A stretch of 64,000 nucleotides of DNA from Flavobacteriaceae bacterium UBA1682 (GTDB taxonomy: Bacteria; Bacteroidota; Bacteroidia; Flavobacteriales; Flavobacteriaceae): the NCBI GenBank assembly GCA_002320285.1, contig DCKE01000014.1, positions 34,686 through 98,685 on the forward strand, in the 5' to 3' direction. Every line of letters starts with the position of its first letter. Position 1 is the stretch's first letter. A model generated the notes under the pieces. It made no database searches and was not told where the DNA came from. It saw only the letters and a list, made by a program, of their open reading frames with translations. The translations under genes were made by a program, and so were the position numbers. Below are positions 26,254-35,346 of the stretch, piece after piece.

Positions 26254-27780
26254 ATGAACACAACTAAAACAATTCAATCGGCTTTAATTTCCGTTTTTGA
26301 CAAAGACGGTTTAGAACCAATCGTAAAACAACTTCACGCCAATCAAGTAACGATATATTCTACTGGAGGAACTGAAACTTTTATCAAGGATTTAGGTATC
26401 CCGGTAGTAGCAGTTGAAGACGTAACTTCGTATCCGTCTATCTTGGGAGGTCGCGTTAAAACCTTACATCCAAAAATCTTCGGAGGAATTTTAAACCGTC
26501 AAGATCATGAAGGTGATGTAGCGCAAATGAAAGAGTTTGAGATTCCACAGATTGATTTGGTTATAGTGGATCTGTATCCTTTTGAGAAAACAGTAGCTTC
26601 AGGTGCTAGCGAAGCTGATATCATTGAAAAGATTGATATTGGTGGAATTTCATTAATCCGTGCTGCCGCTAAAAATTTTAAAGATACGGTCATCGTCGCT
26701 TCAGTAAATGAATACGCAGCATTTTTAGAGATGATTGTCAACCATAAAGGAGCTACAACTTTGGAGCAACGTCGTTGGTTGGCTACAAAAGCTTTCCACG
26801 TTTCTTCCCACTATGACAGTGCTATTTTCAATTATTTTAATACAGAAGAAACGATTTTAAAGACCAGTCTAGACAACGGTCAAGAGTTGAGATACGGGGA
26901 GAATCCGCATCAAAAAGGGTTTTTCTTCGGAGATTTTGATCAAATATTTCAAAAGTTACATGGAAAAGAATTGTCTTACAACAATTTATTAGATGTAGAT
27001 GCTGCTGTGAATTTGATGGGAGAATTCAAGGGAGAACAACCTACCTTTGCCATCCTCAAACACAACAATGCTTGCGGAGTAGCACAAATGTCAACGATGA
27101 AAGAAGCTTATCTAGCTGCATTAGCAGGAGATCCAACCTCTGCTTTTGGAGGTGTTTTAATAGCTAATGGAAATATCGACGTTGCTACAGCCATGGAAAT
27201 AAATTCTTTATTCTGTGAAGTGGTTATTGCTCCATCTTATGACGATAAAGCAATTGAGATTTTAAAAGAAAAGAAAAACAGAATTGTATTAATACAAAAA
27301 GATCTTGAACTTCCTAAGAAACAAGTAAGAACTTGTTTAAACGGAATTTTACTTCAAGAAAAAGATTTAATTACAGACAATAAAGAACATTTAACGAACG
27401 TTACTACTACGACTCCTTCTCAAGAAGAAATTGAAGACTTGTTGTTCGCTTCGAAAATCTGTAAACACACCAAATCCAATACGATAGTATTGACCAAGAA
27501 CAGACAGCTTTGTGCCTCAGGTACGGGCCAGACATCAAGAGTTGATGCCCTTAAACAAGCCATTGAAAAAGCACAAGCTTTCCAATTTGATTTACAAGGA
27601 GCCGTTATGGCCAGTGATGCTTTTTTCCCTTTTCCAGACTGTGTAGAAATCGCTCATAATGCCGGAATCTCTGCTGTGATTCAGCCGGGGGGTTCTATCA
27701 AAGATGAATTGAGTATAGATTACTGCAACAAAAATAATGTTTCCATGGTATTTACTGGAATTCGTCATTTCAAACATTAA
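26254..27780 (+). CDS. purH: Bifunctional AICAR formyltransferase / IMP cyclohydrolase
   Basis: From the ATG at 26254 the protein has 508 residues. The N-terminal domain (1-195) is the MGS-like IMP cyclohydrolase with ISVFDKDGL-type start, STGGTETFI and VDLYPFEKT; the C-terminal domain is the formyltransferase with RYGENPHQ, the KHNNACG histidine motif and DAFFPFPD. It performs the last two steps of purine synthesis. Single gene with its own promoter. Confidence 0.97.
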   Translation: MNTTKTIQSALISVFDKDGLEPIVKQLHANQVTIYSTGGTETFIKDLGIPVVAVEDVTSYPSILGGRVKTLHPKIFGGILNRQDHEGDVAQMKEFEIPQIDLVIVDLYPFEKTVASGASEADIIEKIDIGGISLIRAAAKNFKDTVIVASVNEYAAFLEMIVNHKGATTLEQRRWLATKAFHVSSHYDSAIFNYFNTEETILKTSLDNGQELRYGENPHQKGFFFGDFDQIFQKLHGKELSYNNLLDVDAAVNLMGEFKGEQPTFAILKHNNACGVAQMSTMKEAYLAALAGDPTSAFGGVLIANGNIDVATAMEINSLFCEVVIAPSYDDKAIEILKEKKNRIVLIQKDLELPKKQVRTCLNGILLQEKDLITDNKEHLTNVTTTTPSQEEIEDLLFASKICKHTKSNTIVLTKNRQLCASGTGQTSRVDALKQAIEKAQAFQFDLQGAVMASDAFFPFPDCVEIAHNAGISAVIQPGGSIKDELSIDYCNKNNVSMVFTGIRHFKH

Positions 27781-27786
27781 TTTTAT

Positions 27787-27794
27787 TATTTTTG
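27787..27794 (+). promoter_or_regulatory. -7 box of mreB operon promoter
   Basis: TATTTTTG matches TAnnTTTG, 40 nt before the mreB ATG. It is the only candidate promoter seen before the five-gene cell-shape operon. Confidence 0.5.
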
Positions 27795-27834
27795 TAATCT
27801 AAAATTTTATAACCTATAAAACCCTTTTAATTGT

Positions 27835-28863
27835 ATGGGATTTTTTGATTTCATGACCGAGGACATCGCTATTGACCTTGGGACTGCTAACACACTGATT
27901 ATCCACGACGGAAAAGTTGTTGTTGATAATCCTTCTATCGTAGCTCGCGATAGAACAACGGGCAAAATTATTGCTGTTGGTAAAGAAGCTAGTTTAATGC
28001 AGGGAAAAACTCATGGTAACATAAAAACAATCCGCCCTTTAAAAGACGGTGTAATTGCTGATTTTGACGCTTCGGAAAAAATGATCAGTATGTTCATTAA
28101 AAGTATTCCTGCACTGAGAAAAAAACTTTTCACCCCAGCTCTACGTATGGTTGTTTGTATTCCTTCTGGGATTACTGAAGTAGAAATGAGAGCGGTAAAA
28201 GAGTCTTGTGAACGCGTTAATGGAAAAGAGGTATATCTGATTCATGAACCCATGTCAGCAGCCATAGGTATTGGTGTAGATATCATGCAACCAAAGGGAA
28301 ATATGATTGTGGATATAGGTGGAGGTACTACTGAAATCGCAGTAATAGCTCTTGGAGGTATCGTTTGCGACAAATCTGTGAAAATTGCAGGTGATGTTTT
28401 TACCAATGATATTATTTATTATATGCGTACCCAACACAATTTATTTGTTGGAGAAAGTACTGCCGAAAAAATAAAAATTCAAATTGGTGCCGCAACAGAA
28501 GATTTAGAAGCACCACCAGATGATCTTTTAGTACAAGGTCGAGATTTATTAACTGGAAAACCAAAACAGGTTACCGTTTCCTATCGCGAGATTGCCAAAG
28601 CTTTGGATAAATCAATCCAACGTATCGAGGACGCTGTTATGGAAACCCTATCTCAGACACCTCCAGAATTAGCAGCAGATATCTACAATACAGGTATTTA
28701 CTTAGCCGGAGGAGGTTCGATGTTAAGAGGACTCGACAAACGTATTTCTCAAAAGACCGATCTACCTGTTTATATTGCTGAAGATCCTTTAAGAGCCGTT
28801 GTAAGAGGGACTGGACTGGTAATAAAAAACATCAATAAGTTTAAAAGCATACTTATCAAATAA
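27835..28863 (+). CDS. mreB: Rod shape-determining protein MreB
   Basis: 342 residues with the actin-fold phosphate loops: DLGTANTLI near residue 14, VDIGGGTTEIAVI near 160 and LAGGGSMLRGLD near 290. MreB forms membrane-bound filaments that guide lateral wall synthesis. It opens the operon mreB-mreC-mreD-mrdA-rodA, with 9 nt to mreC. Confidence 0.98.
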   Translation: MGFFDFMTEDIAIDLGTANTLIIHDGKVVVDNPSIVARDRTTGKIIAVGKEASLMQGKTHGNIKTIRPLKDGVIADFDASEKMISMFIKSIPALRKKLFTPALRMVVCIPSGITEVEMRAVKESCERVNGKEVYLIHEPMSAAIGIGVDIMQPKGNMIVDIGGGTTEIAVIALGGIVCDKSVKIAGDVFTNDIIYYMRTQHNLFVGESTAEKIKIQIGAATEDLEAPPDDLLVQGRDLLTGKPKQVTVSYREIAKALDKSIQRIEDAVMETLSQTPPELAADIYNTGIYLAGGGSMLRGLDKRISQKTDLPVYIAEDPLRAVVRGTGLVIKNINKFKSILIK

Positions 28864-28872
28864 TATTTACAC

Positions 28873-29703
28873 ATGCAGCAAATAATAAATTTTTTTATAA
28901 AAAACAGTACTAAGCTACTGTTTTTGCTGCTTTTGGCAACTTCTTTACTACTTACTATTCAAACGCACTCCTTTCATAGGAGTCGCGTTTTAGGTTCTGC
29001 TAATGCCGTCACCGGTTATGTCTATGAAAAGATCAACAATACCAAGATCTACTTTAACCTCAAACAGCAGAATGACGAACTAGCATTTGAAAATGCAGCG
29101 CTTAAAAAAATTCTTTTCAACTCCATTAATCCAAGCGATTCATTAGAAATCAACGAGAGTAAACCTATAGAAAATGTTGAGTTTGAAGTTATACTCGGCA
29201 AGGTCATTCGCAATTCTTTTAAGTCAAAAGAAAATTACCTTACTATAAAAGGGGGGGCCAAAAACGGTATTCGTCCCGATATGGGAGTTATCAACAGCAG
29301 AGGAGTTTTAGGAATCATAGAGGTATCGTCAAATAATTACTCTACCGTACAAAGCATCCTGAATGTCAAATCGCAGATCAATGCCAAAATAAAGGGATCC
29401 AATCACTTTGGTACTTTAAACTGGGATGGTAAAAACACGGGATACGTACAACTTATTGATATCCCCCGATTGGCAGATCTACATAAAGGAGATACCATAG
29501 TAACAGGAGGTAAATCAATTATCTTCCCTGAAAACATTCCAATTGGAGCTATAGATAAAGTTTTTGTAGACAAAAGCTCTAACTATTATACAATTAGTGT
29601 GCGTTTATTCAATGATATGACCAATTTAGGTTATGTATATATCATCAAAAACAACGATATTGAAGAGATCAACCATTTAGAAGAAGCAACGAAAGATGAA
29701 TAG
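28873..29703 (+). CDS. mreC: Rod shape-determining protein MreC
   Basis: 276 residues: a short cytoplasmic start, one membrane segment (about 13-30), a helical coiled-coil stretch (about 55-75, LKQQNDELAFENAALKK) and a periplasmic beta domain containing IKGGAKNGIRPDMGV and GTLNWDGKNTGYVQL. MreC dimerises and activates the PBP2/RodA synthase. Overlaps mreD by 8 nt. Confidence 0.95.
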   Translation: MQQIINFFIKNSTKLLFLLLLATSLLLTIQTHSFHRSRVLGSANAVTGYVYEKINNTKIYFNLKQQNDELAFENAALKKILFNSINPSDSLEINESKPIENVEFEVILGKVIRNSFKSKENYLTIKGGAKNGIRPDMGVINSRGVLGIIEVSSNNYSTVQSILNVKSQINAKIKGSNHFGTLNWDGKNTGYVQLIDIPRLADLHKGDTIVTGGKSIIFPENIPIGAIDKVFVDKSSNYYTISVRLFNDMTNLGYVYIIKNNDIEEINHLEEATKDE

Positions 29704-30202
29704 TACTGTAACATTAAATATCATTCGGTTTATACTGTTGTTCGCCCTTCAAATTTTGGTGTTTAACAATATGGAGCTTTTTAATTTTATTAATCCGTTC
29801 CCCTATATCTTATTTATACTGCTTTTTCCCATAAATGGAAATAAAGCTTTTTTAATTATTTGCAGCTTTCTCCTCGGACTAGGCATGGATATGTTCGAAA
29901 ACTCTGGTGGGGTTCACGCAGCAGCCTGTGTTATACTCGCTTATTACAGAGAAGATCTGCTTAAATTTTCTTACGGCATCAGTTATGAATACCACACCAT
30001 TAAAATAACGGACAAAATCTCCAAAGAGCTCTTTACTTATTTACTTATAGGAGTACTACTCCATCATACCATTTTATTTGGCCTAGAAATATTTAGATTT
30101 AATTTTATTTGGGAAATTCTTTTACGAACTTTACTGACAACATTATTCACCCTAATATTATGCATCTTAATAATTTACTTGATCAAACCATCTAAAAAAT
30201 GA
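29696..30202 (+). CDS. mreD: Rod shape-determining protein MreD
   Basis: 168 residues, highly hydrophobic, with about five to six membrane segments. FNFINPFPYILFILLFP and the LGLGMDMFENSGGVHAAA segment are typical of Bacteroidota MreD. Overlaps mreC by 8 nt and mrdA by 4 nt (ATGA), suggesting coupled translation. Confidence 0.93.
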   Translation: MNSTVTLNIIRFILLFALQILVFNNMELFNFINPFPYILFILLFPINGNKAFLIICSFLLGLGMDMFENSGGVHAAACVILAYYREDLLKFSYGISYEYHTIKITDKISKELFTYLLIGVLLHHTILFGLEIFRFNFIWEILLRTLLTTLFTLILCILIIYLIKPSKK

Positions 30203-32076
30203 GAAAATTCCTCTTACCCTTTTTAATTGTATCCGTTGCTATCGCAATATTGGTAAGACTACTTTATTTGCAGGTTATTGACGATTCGTATATTAAGAAG
30301 TCAGAAAACAACGCTTTAAAAATCGTTTATGAATACCCTGAACGCGGGTATATTTATGACCGAAATGGCAAATTACTAATTGCCAATCAACCCTCATACG
30401 ACATTATGGTTATCCCTCAGGAGGTTAAAGAGATCGATACGATAGCACTTTGCCAGATGTTGGATGTAACCAAAGAAGACTTTATAAAAAAATTAGACAA
30501 GGCCCGTGTATATAGCCCGCGTCTACCTTCAGTATTTTTGCCTCAGTTAAACAAGGCTGAATATGCCGCTTTTCAAGAAAAGATCAGGCACTTCAACGGT
30601 TTCTATATTCAAAAAAGATCCTTACGAGACTATCAAGTTCACTCAGGAGCCAATATTTTTGGATACATACGCCAAGTCAATGAACAAAACGTCAAGGGAA
30701 GTTCTTACTACCGCAGTGGTGATTTAATCGGAATCCAAGGGGTTGAACAAGAATATGAGACGGTTCTACGAGGCACAAAAGGTGTAAAGTATATTCAAAG
30801 AGATCGATTTAACAGAGAAATTGGCTCTTTCAAAAACGGACATTACGACACCATCGCCGTTAAAGGTGAAGACATCACGCTAACCCTAGATGTCGAATTA
30901 CAAGAATACGGTGAATTACTGATGCAAAATAAGCGTGGAGGCATTGTTGCTATTGAACCTAAAACAGGTGAAATCTTAGCTTTAGTGACCGCCCCTAGTT
31001 ATGATCCAAGTTTGCTGGTAGGAAGAGATCGCTCTAAAAACTACACTGCTTTATTCAATGATTCGATTTCAAAGCCATTGTTTAATCGCGTATTGTCTGG
31101 TGAATACTCTCCCGGATCTACTTTTAAAATCTTAACCGGATTAATCGGCTTACAAGAGGAAGTGATTAATGAACAAACCGCTTTTGTATGTAATCACGGT
31201 TTTTTCTATGGTAGAGGTGCCTTTATGAAATGCCACGACTCGGGAAGTATTTCGTTAAACAGAGCCATCGCCAGTTCGTGCAACACCTACTTCGCCAATG
31301 TGTACAAAAGAATTATTGAAAAATACAGTAAACCGCGATACGGTATTGATGCCTGGAGCAGCCATCTAAAGAGTTTTGGATTGGGTGAATTTCTTGGTTA
31401 CGATCTACCCGATGGACGAAAAGGACATATTCCATCGTCAAACTATTATGACCGCTGGTATCCGAATGGGGGCTGGCGAAGCACCACAACCATTTCTAAC
31501 GCCATTGGACAAGGTGAGGTAGTCATGACTCCGATGCAATTGGCCAATATGATGGCCACTATTGCGAATAGAGGTTATTTTTACACACCACATATCATCA
31601 AAAAAATAGAGAAACACGAAATTGATCCAAAATTTACAACCAAGAACATCACCACTATTGACCCGCAGTATTTCACTCCGGTTATCAATGGTTTGTTTGA
31701 TGTTTATAACTTTGGATCAGGTCGCAGCGTTCAAATTGAAGGAATTGAAGTTTGTGGAAAGACAGGAACTGTAGAAAATTTTATCAAAGTAGGTACGAAA
31801 AGGATACAATTAGCAGATCACTCTGTGTTTGTAGCTTTTGCTCCTAAAGAAGATCCAAAAATTGCCATTGCCGTATTTATCGAAAACGGAGCTTGGGGAG
31901 CTCGATGGGCAGCCCCAATTACCAGTTTGATGATTGAAAAATACCTGCGCAAAGAAATTACGAGAACAGACTTGGAAAAAAGGATGTTAGAAGGCAGTTT
32001 AGAAAGTGAATATGCCAAAGTAATCACCCTACAACAACAAGCAAAACTACCACAACAAGCCAAACTACCACAATAG
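30199..32076 (+). CDS. mrdA: Penicillin-binding protein 2 (elongasome transpeptidase)
   Basis: 625 residues: N-terminal membrane anchor (about 4-25), dimerisation domain, and class B transpeptidase domain with STFK (Ser307, Lys310), SCN at 360-362 and KTG at 521-523. It cross-links new murein together with the glycosyltransferase RodA encoded next. The last residues form a small repeat (QQAKLP twice) from an 18-bp tandem duplication at 32035-32070, probably a neutral tail. Overlaps mreD by 4 nt; one nucleotide separates it from rodA. Confidence 0.97.
   Translation: MRKFLLPFLIVSVAIAILVRLLYLQVIDDSYIKKSENNALKIVYEYPERGYIYDRNGKLLIANQPSYDIMVIPQEVKEIDTIALCQMLDVTKEDFIKKLDKARVYSPRLPSVFLPQLNKAEYAAFQEKIRHFNGFYIQKRSLRDYQVHSGANIFGYIRQVNEQNVKGSSYYRSGDLIGIQGVEQEYETVLRGTKGVKYIQRDRFNREIGSFKNGHYDTIAVKGEDITLTLDVELQEYGELLMQNKRGGIVAIEPKTGEILALVTAPSYDPSLLVGRDRSKNYTALFNDSISKPLFNRVLSGEYSPGSTFKILTGLIGLQEEVINEQTAFVCNHGFFYGRGAFMKCHDSGSISLNRAIASSCNTYFANVYKRIIEKYSKPRYGIDAWSSHLKSFGLGEFLGYDLPDGRKGHIPSSNYYDRWYPNGGWRSTTTISNAIGQGEVVMTPMQLANMMATIANRGYFYTPHIIKKIEKHEIDPKFTTKNITTIDPQYFTPVINGLFDVYNFGSGRSVQIEGIEVCGKTGTVENFIKVGTKRIQLADHSVFVAFAPKEDPKIAIAVFIENGAWGARWAAPITSLMIEKYLRKEITRTDLEKRMLEGSLESEYAKVITLQQQAKLPQQAKLPQ
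32035..32070 (+). repeat. 18-bp tandem duplication in the mrdA 3' end
   Basis: Two copies of CAACAAGCAAAACTACCA, the second with one change (A to C at position 9), encode the QQAKLP tail repeat of PBP2 immediately before the stop codon. Confidence 0.85.
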
Positions 32077-32077
32077 G

Positions 32078-33331
32078 ATGAAAAACCAAAGCGTTAAAAG
32101 CACCATTGATTGGATATCAATCCTGCTCTACTTTACCCTCGTTTTTGCTGGCTGGCTCAATATATATTCTGCCTCATTACCCAATGAAGCTACTTCGTTT
32201 TTTGATTTAAATCAGATCTACGGACGCCAGCTACTGTTTATCATGGCTTCGATACCGTTAATCATATTGGTCGTGTCGATCGATGCTAAGTTTTACGAGA
32301 AATACCCCATGATTTTCTATATTATCGGTATACTCTCCATACTGGGACTGATGGTTTTTGGAAAAACAGTCAAAGGACAAACCAACTGGTATCAATTTGG
32401 CGGATTTGGTATACAACCTTCGGAGTTTGTAAAAACAACCACAGCATTACTACTAGCTAAATTCATATCGGACTCGCAAGACAATTTAAGTACTTTTAAA
32501 GACCAAATGATCGCTTTGGCCATCATTGGCATACCTACACTTTTAATTTTACAACACGATACAGGAAGTGCCATGCTTTTTGCCTCACTCATTTTTGTAT
32601 TGTATCGCGAAGGCCTACCTTCATGGTATCTTTGGACGGGTTTTATCGTCATCGCTTTATTTGTAATGTCTCTAGTGATCAAGCCCGGTTTTATCATCGG
32701 ATTAATAGCGCTCGTCACTATCATTCACTTTATTTTCAACAAAAAAATCAATCGAAACCCCTTCTTGTATCTTGGACTAGGTGTAGTTATGATGGCTTTT
32801 GTATTTTCTGTTGATTACGTCTACGATGAAGTACTCGAAGCCCACCAAAAAGACCGAATTAATGTATTGATTGGCGAGGATGTCAATCTGCAACGAGAAG
32901 GCTATAACTTAAACCAATCTAAAATAGCTATTGGTTCAGGAGGATGGTTTGGAAAAGGATTCTTAGAAGGCACACAAACCAAAGGAGGTTTTGTTCCTGA
33001 ACAGCATACTGATTATATTTTCACTACTGTTGGTGAGGAATGGGGATTTGTAGGCGCCTCTGTTATAGTTATCTTATTTGTTTGCCTTTTTCTGCGACTG
33101 ATCTACCTCTGTGAACAACAAAAATCAAGATTCACACGAGTCTACGGCTATTGCGTCGTTTGTTTTCTGTTTATACACTTTGGTCTAAACATCACCATGC
33201 TTGTAGGTTTATTTCCAACTATCGGTGTGCCCTTACCCTTTTTCTCTTATGGAGGATCTAGCTTGCTAGCCTTTACTATATTGCTATTTATTTTTCTTAA
33301 ATTAGATGCAAATAAAGTAAACGAATGGTAA
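32078..33331 (+). CDS. rodA: Rod shape-determining protein RodA (SEDS glycosyltransferase)
   Basis: 417 residues with about ten membrane segments. SEDS hallmarks are present: KGQTNWYQFGGFGIQPSEF, the QHDTGSAM loop and the C-terminal GVPLPFFSYGGSSLLA. RodA polymerises lipid II in the elongasome with PBP2. Last clear member of the cell-shape operon. Confidence 0.97.
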   Translation: MKNQSVKSTIDWISILLYFTLVFAGWLNIYSASLPNEATSFFDLNQIYGRQLLFIMASIPLIILVVSIDAKFYEKYPMIFYIIGILSILGLMVFGKTVKGQTNWYQFGGFGIQPSEFVKTTTALLLAKFISDSQDNLSTFKDQMIALAIIGIPTLLILQHDTGSAMLFASLIFVLYREGLPSWYLWTGFIVIALFVMSLVIKPGFIIGLIALVTIIHFIFNKKINRNPFLYLGLGVVMMAFVFSVDYVYDEVLEAHQKDRINVLIGEDVNLQREGYNLNQSKIAIGSGGWFGKGFLEGTQTKGGFVPEQHTDYIFTTVGEEWGFVGASVIVILFVCLFLRLIYLCEQQKSRFTRVYGYCVVCFLFIHFGLNITMLVGLFPTIGVPLPFFSYGGSSLLAFTILLFIFLKLDANKVNEW

Positions 33332-33396
33332 AATTGGCATCTAATTTGCCTTACAATTAAAATCAACAAACAAAAATACCTAACTCAATTTTTACA

Positions 33397-34017
33397 ATGA
33401 AAAAAACACTATGGTTTGTAGGCATCCTGTTTGCCTCAACTCAATTGATGTCTGCACAGGAGATTTCTACTATTGAAACTGAAAAAAACAAAGCGATTGA
33501 AAAAATACAAGAAATTTCCAGTGAAAAAACAGAAGTAAATACAGCTTTAGAAAAAGCTAAAGAAAGCACACAAACCCTTGGTAGTGAACCAGAAAAACTA
33601 CAAGCTAAAGAAGAGGAAATTCGCTTACAACACCAACAAGATCTACTTAACGCCGAACAAAAAAATCAAGAAAAACTCGTTAAAGATTTAGAGCAAAAGG
33701 AACTTCAAGCCCTAAAGGATCAAAAAGCACTTGAAAAAGCACAAAAGAAACTTGAAAAAGAGCAAAAGCTTGAAATTAAAAAACAAAATAAGTTAGCGAA
33801 ATCAACGCGTAAGCTACAGAAAACAAAAAGCAAACTCTATAAGCAAGAGGACCGCTTGAGAGCACAAACGGACAAATTTGAAAAAAACCTACGAAAAGGA
33901 TCTTTAACCCCATTAAAAGAACTCAAGGGCAAAGCAGAGATCTTGAAGTTAAAAACAAAAGTTCAAACCTTAAAACTTGATGTGGAACGCATGGAATTAG
34001 AAATGAGAACCATTTAA
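33397..34017 (+). CDS. Secreted coiled-coil protein of unknown function
   Basis: 206 residues with a signal peptide (MKKTLWFVGILFASTQLMSAQ). Nearly all the rest, about residues 25-205, is heptad-like helix very rich in Lys, Glu, Gln and Leu with no proline except near SLTPLKE, so a long periplasmic coiled coil is expected. I recognise no family. It lies 65 nt after rodA on the same strand and may be transcribed with the cell-shape operon, since no terminator separates them; a terminator follows it. A wall- or envelope-spacing role is speculation. Confidence 0.8.
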   Translation: MKKTLWFVGILFASTQLMSAQEISTIETEKNKAIEKIQEISSEKTEVNTALEKAKESTQTLGSEPEKLQAKEEEIRLQHQQDLLNAEQKNQEKLVKDLEQKELQALKDQKALEKAQKKLEKEQKLEIKKQNKLAKSTRKLQKTKSKLYKQEDRLRAQTDKFEKNLRKGSLTPLKELKGKAEILKLKTKVQTLKLDVERMELEMRTI

Positions 34018-34047
34018 TTTTTTCTATTTCAACAAAATAAGAACTAT

Positions 34048-34077
34048 AAAAAAAACTGCTCAGGCAGTTTTTTTTTT
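34048..34077 (+). terminator. Intrinsic terminator after the coiled-coil gene
   Basis: AAAAAACTGC / GCAGTTTTTT with a 4-nt loop (TCAG) and a long T run. Confidence 0.88.
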
Positions 34078-34351
34078 ATAGTTCACCTACATCTATCTCT
34101 TCATAATTTAAGTCCCTTACAAGGCCTTAAATTCACGGCAAACAGAACTTCACCCAACTACTGCCACCCACCTATGCTACAATCTTAAACGCAAACAACA
34201 ATACCTAATTGTTAGTTGCTGCACAGTAAAACTACTATGTAGAGGCCTTTAGCGTACCTTAAAAACTAGCAAACAGCTTGTAACCCATTTGCATAGCAGA
34301 ACACCATTTCACACCTTGACTTTTTGAATCTCTTTCACCAGACTTAGGTAC
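34078..34351. other. Intergenic region without recognised content
   Basis: About 270 bases between two convergent terminators. There is no open frame of protein-like composition; an imperfect hairpin (around 34194-34218, CAAT/ATTG core) is the only structure noticed. Confidence 0.4.
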
Positions 34352-34387
34352 AAAAAAAAATCCCAATCAATGAAGATCGGGATTTTC
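34352..34387 (-). terminator. Terminator of the tRNA-Phe gene
   Basis: Read on the minus strand, AAATCCCGATC pairs with GATTGGGATTT (one mismatch) and is followed by a run of T, directly after the tRNA. Confidence 0.8.
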
Positions 34388-34389
34388 TG

Positions 34390-34462
34390 TGGTGCCTCCA
34401 GGAATCGAACCAGGGACACATGGATTTTCAGTCCATTGCTCTACCAACTGAGCTAAGGCACC
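34390..34462 (-). tRNA. tRNA-Phe (GAA)
   Basis: On the minus strand a 73-nt cloverleaf runs from GGTGCCT to AGGCACC plus the discriminator A. The D arm is GCTC AGTTGGTA GAGC and the anticodon stem-loop ATGGA CTGAAAA TCCAT, giving anticodon GAA for phenylalanine. The T arm CCTGG TTCGATT CCTGG has a T-T mismatch at its central pair (51-63). CCA is not encoded; the next bases are CAG. A promoter and a terminator flank it. Confidence 0.96.
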
Positions 34463-34507
34463 ATTTGGCTTTTGATTTCAACGACATACTGTCCTTGTAA
34501 GCGGTTG

Positions 34508-34537
34508 CAAATATAGAACAGTTTTTTATTTAAACAA
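34508..34537 (-). promoter_or_regulatory. tRNA-Phe promoter
   Basis: On the minus strand TTG (34535-34537) and TATATTTG (34508-34515) are separated by 19 nt, matching the Bacteroidota -33/-7 pattern, about 45 nt before the tRNA 5' end. Confidence 0.65.
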
Positions 34538-34543
34538 ACCCTT

Positions 34544-34570
34544 TTGCAAAAAAATCATTACATATCTTTG
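34544..34570 (+). promoter_or_regulatory. coaX promoter
   Basis: TTG at 34544-34546 and TATCTTTG at 34563-34570 with 16 nt between, 20 nt before the coaX ATG. It stands back to back with the tRNA-Phe promoter. Confidence 0.55.
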
Positions 34571-34590
34571 CTTGAACCAACAATTCTACC

Positions 34591-35346
34591 ATGCTTTTAA
34601 CCATTGATATCGGCAACACCAGAACCAAAGTCGCTTTATTTGAGAACAATAGGATTGGCGAAATTTACATTTTGGAGCATGAAAATTTTTTAGAAAATTT
34701 TAAAAAAATTTTAAAAAAATTTACACCAACCCCAAAAATCATCCTTTCTTCTGTAGGAAAATTAGAAATAGCCACGTTAAACTGGCTTCTCACACATACC
34801 GACTTGACCGTTATTAGCCACAAAAGCGCTTTTCCGTTTCAAAATGACTACAGTACCCCTTTGACATTAGGGATTGACCGTATGGTATTGGCAGCCGGTG
34901 CGACTTTGATGTACCCACAGCAAAATCGTTTAGTCATCGACGCTGGTACTTGTGTAACCTATGATTTTATTTCACAACAAAATCACTATTTGGGTGGTGC
35001 CATTTCACCGGGAATTGGTTTGCGCTATAAATCATTAAATGATTATACGGCCAAACTACCTCTATTACAACTCCAAGAACCCTTGGATATCATTGGAAAT
35101 TCAACACAGGAATCCATACACTCGGGTGTTATCAATGGATTGACTTGCGAAATCGATCAACTAATTGAAACGTATCAATCTCGTTTTCAAGATTTAACTA
35201 TAATTTTAACAGGAGGTGATGCAGTTTTTTTGGCAAAAAGACTAAAAAACACCATATTTGCCCATTCAAACTTTTTATTAGAAAGTTTGAATTCCATACA
35301 TCAATATACAATTGACAATGATAAAAAAAATCTTTCTAGGCCTTAG
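34591..35346 (+). CDS. coaX: Type III pantothenate kinase
   Basis: 251 residues of the ASKHA fold with DIGNTRTKVALF at residues 5-16, GIDRMVLAAGA near 90, VIDAGTCVTYDF near 115 and LGGAISPGIGLRYKSL near 134. It phosphorylates pantothenate, the first committed step of CoA synthesis, and unlike CoaA is not inhibited by CoA. Its 3' end overlaps the next gene by about 29 nt. Confidence 0.96.
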   Translation: MLLTIDIGNTRTKVALFENNRIGEIYILEHENFLENFKKILKKFTPTPKIILSSVGKLEIATLNWLLTHTDLTVISHKSAFPFQNDYSTPLTLGIDRMVLAAGATLMYPQQNRLVIDAGTCVTYDFISQQNHYLGGAISPGIGLRYKSLNDYTAKLPLLQLQEPLDIIGNSTQESIHSGVINGLTCEIDQLIETYQSRFQDLTIILTGGDAVFLAKRLKNTIFAHSNFLLESLNSIHQYTIDNDKKNLSRP

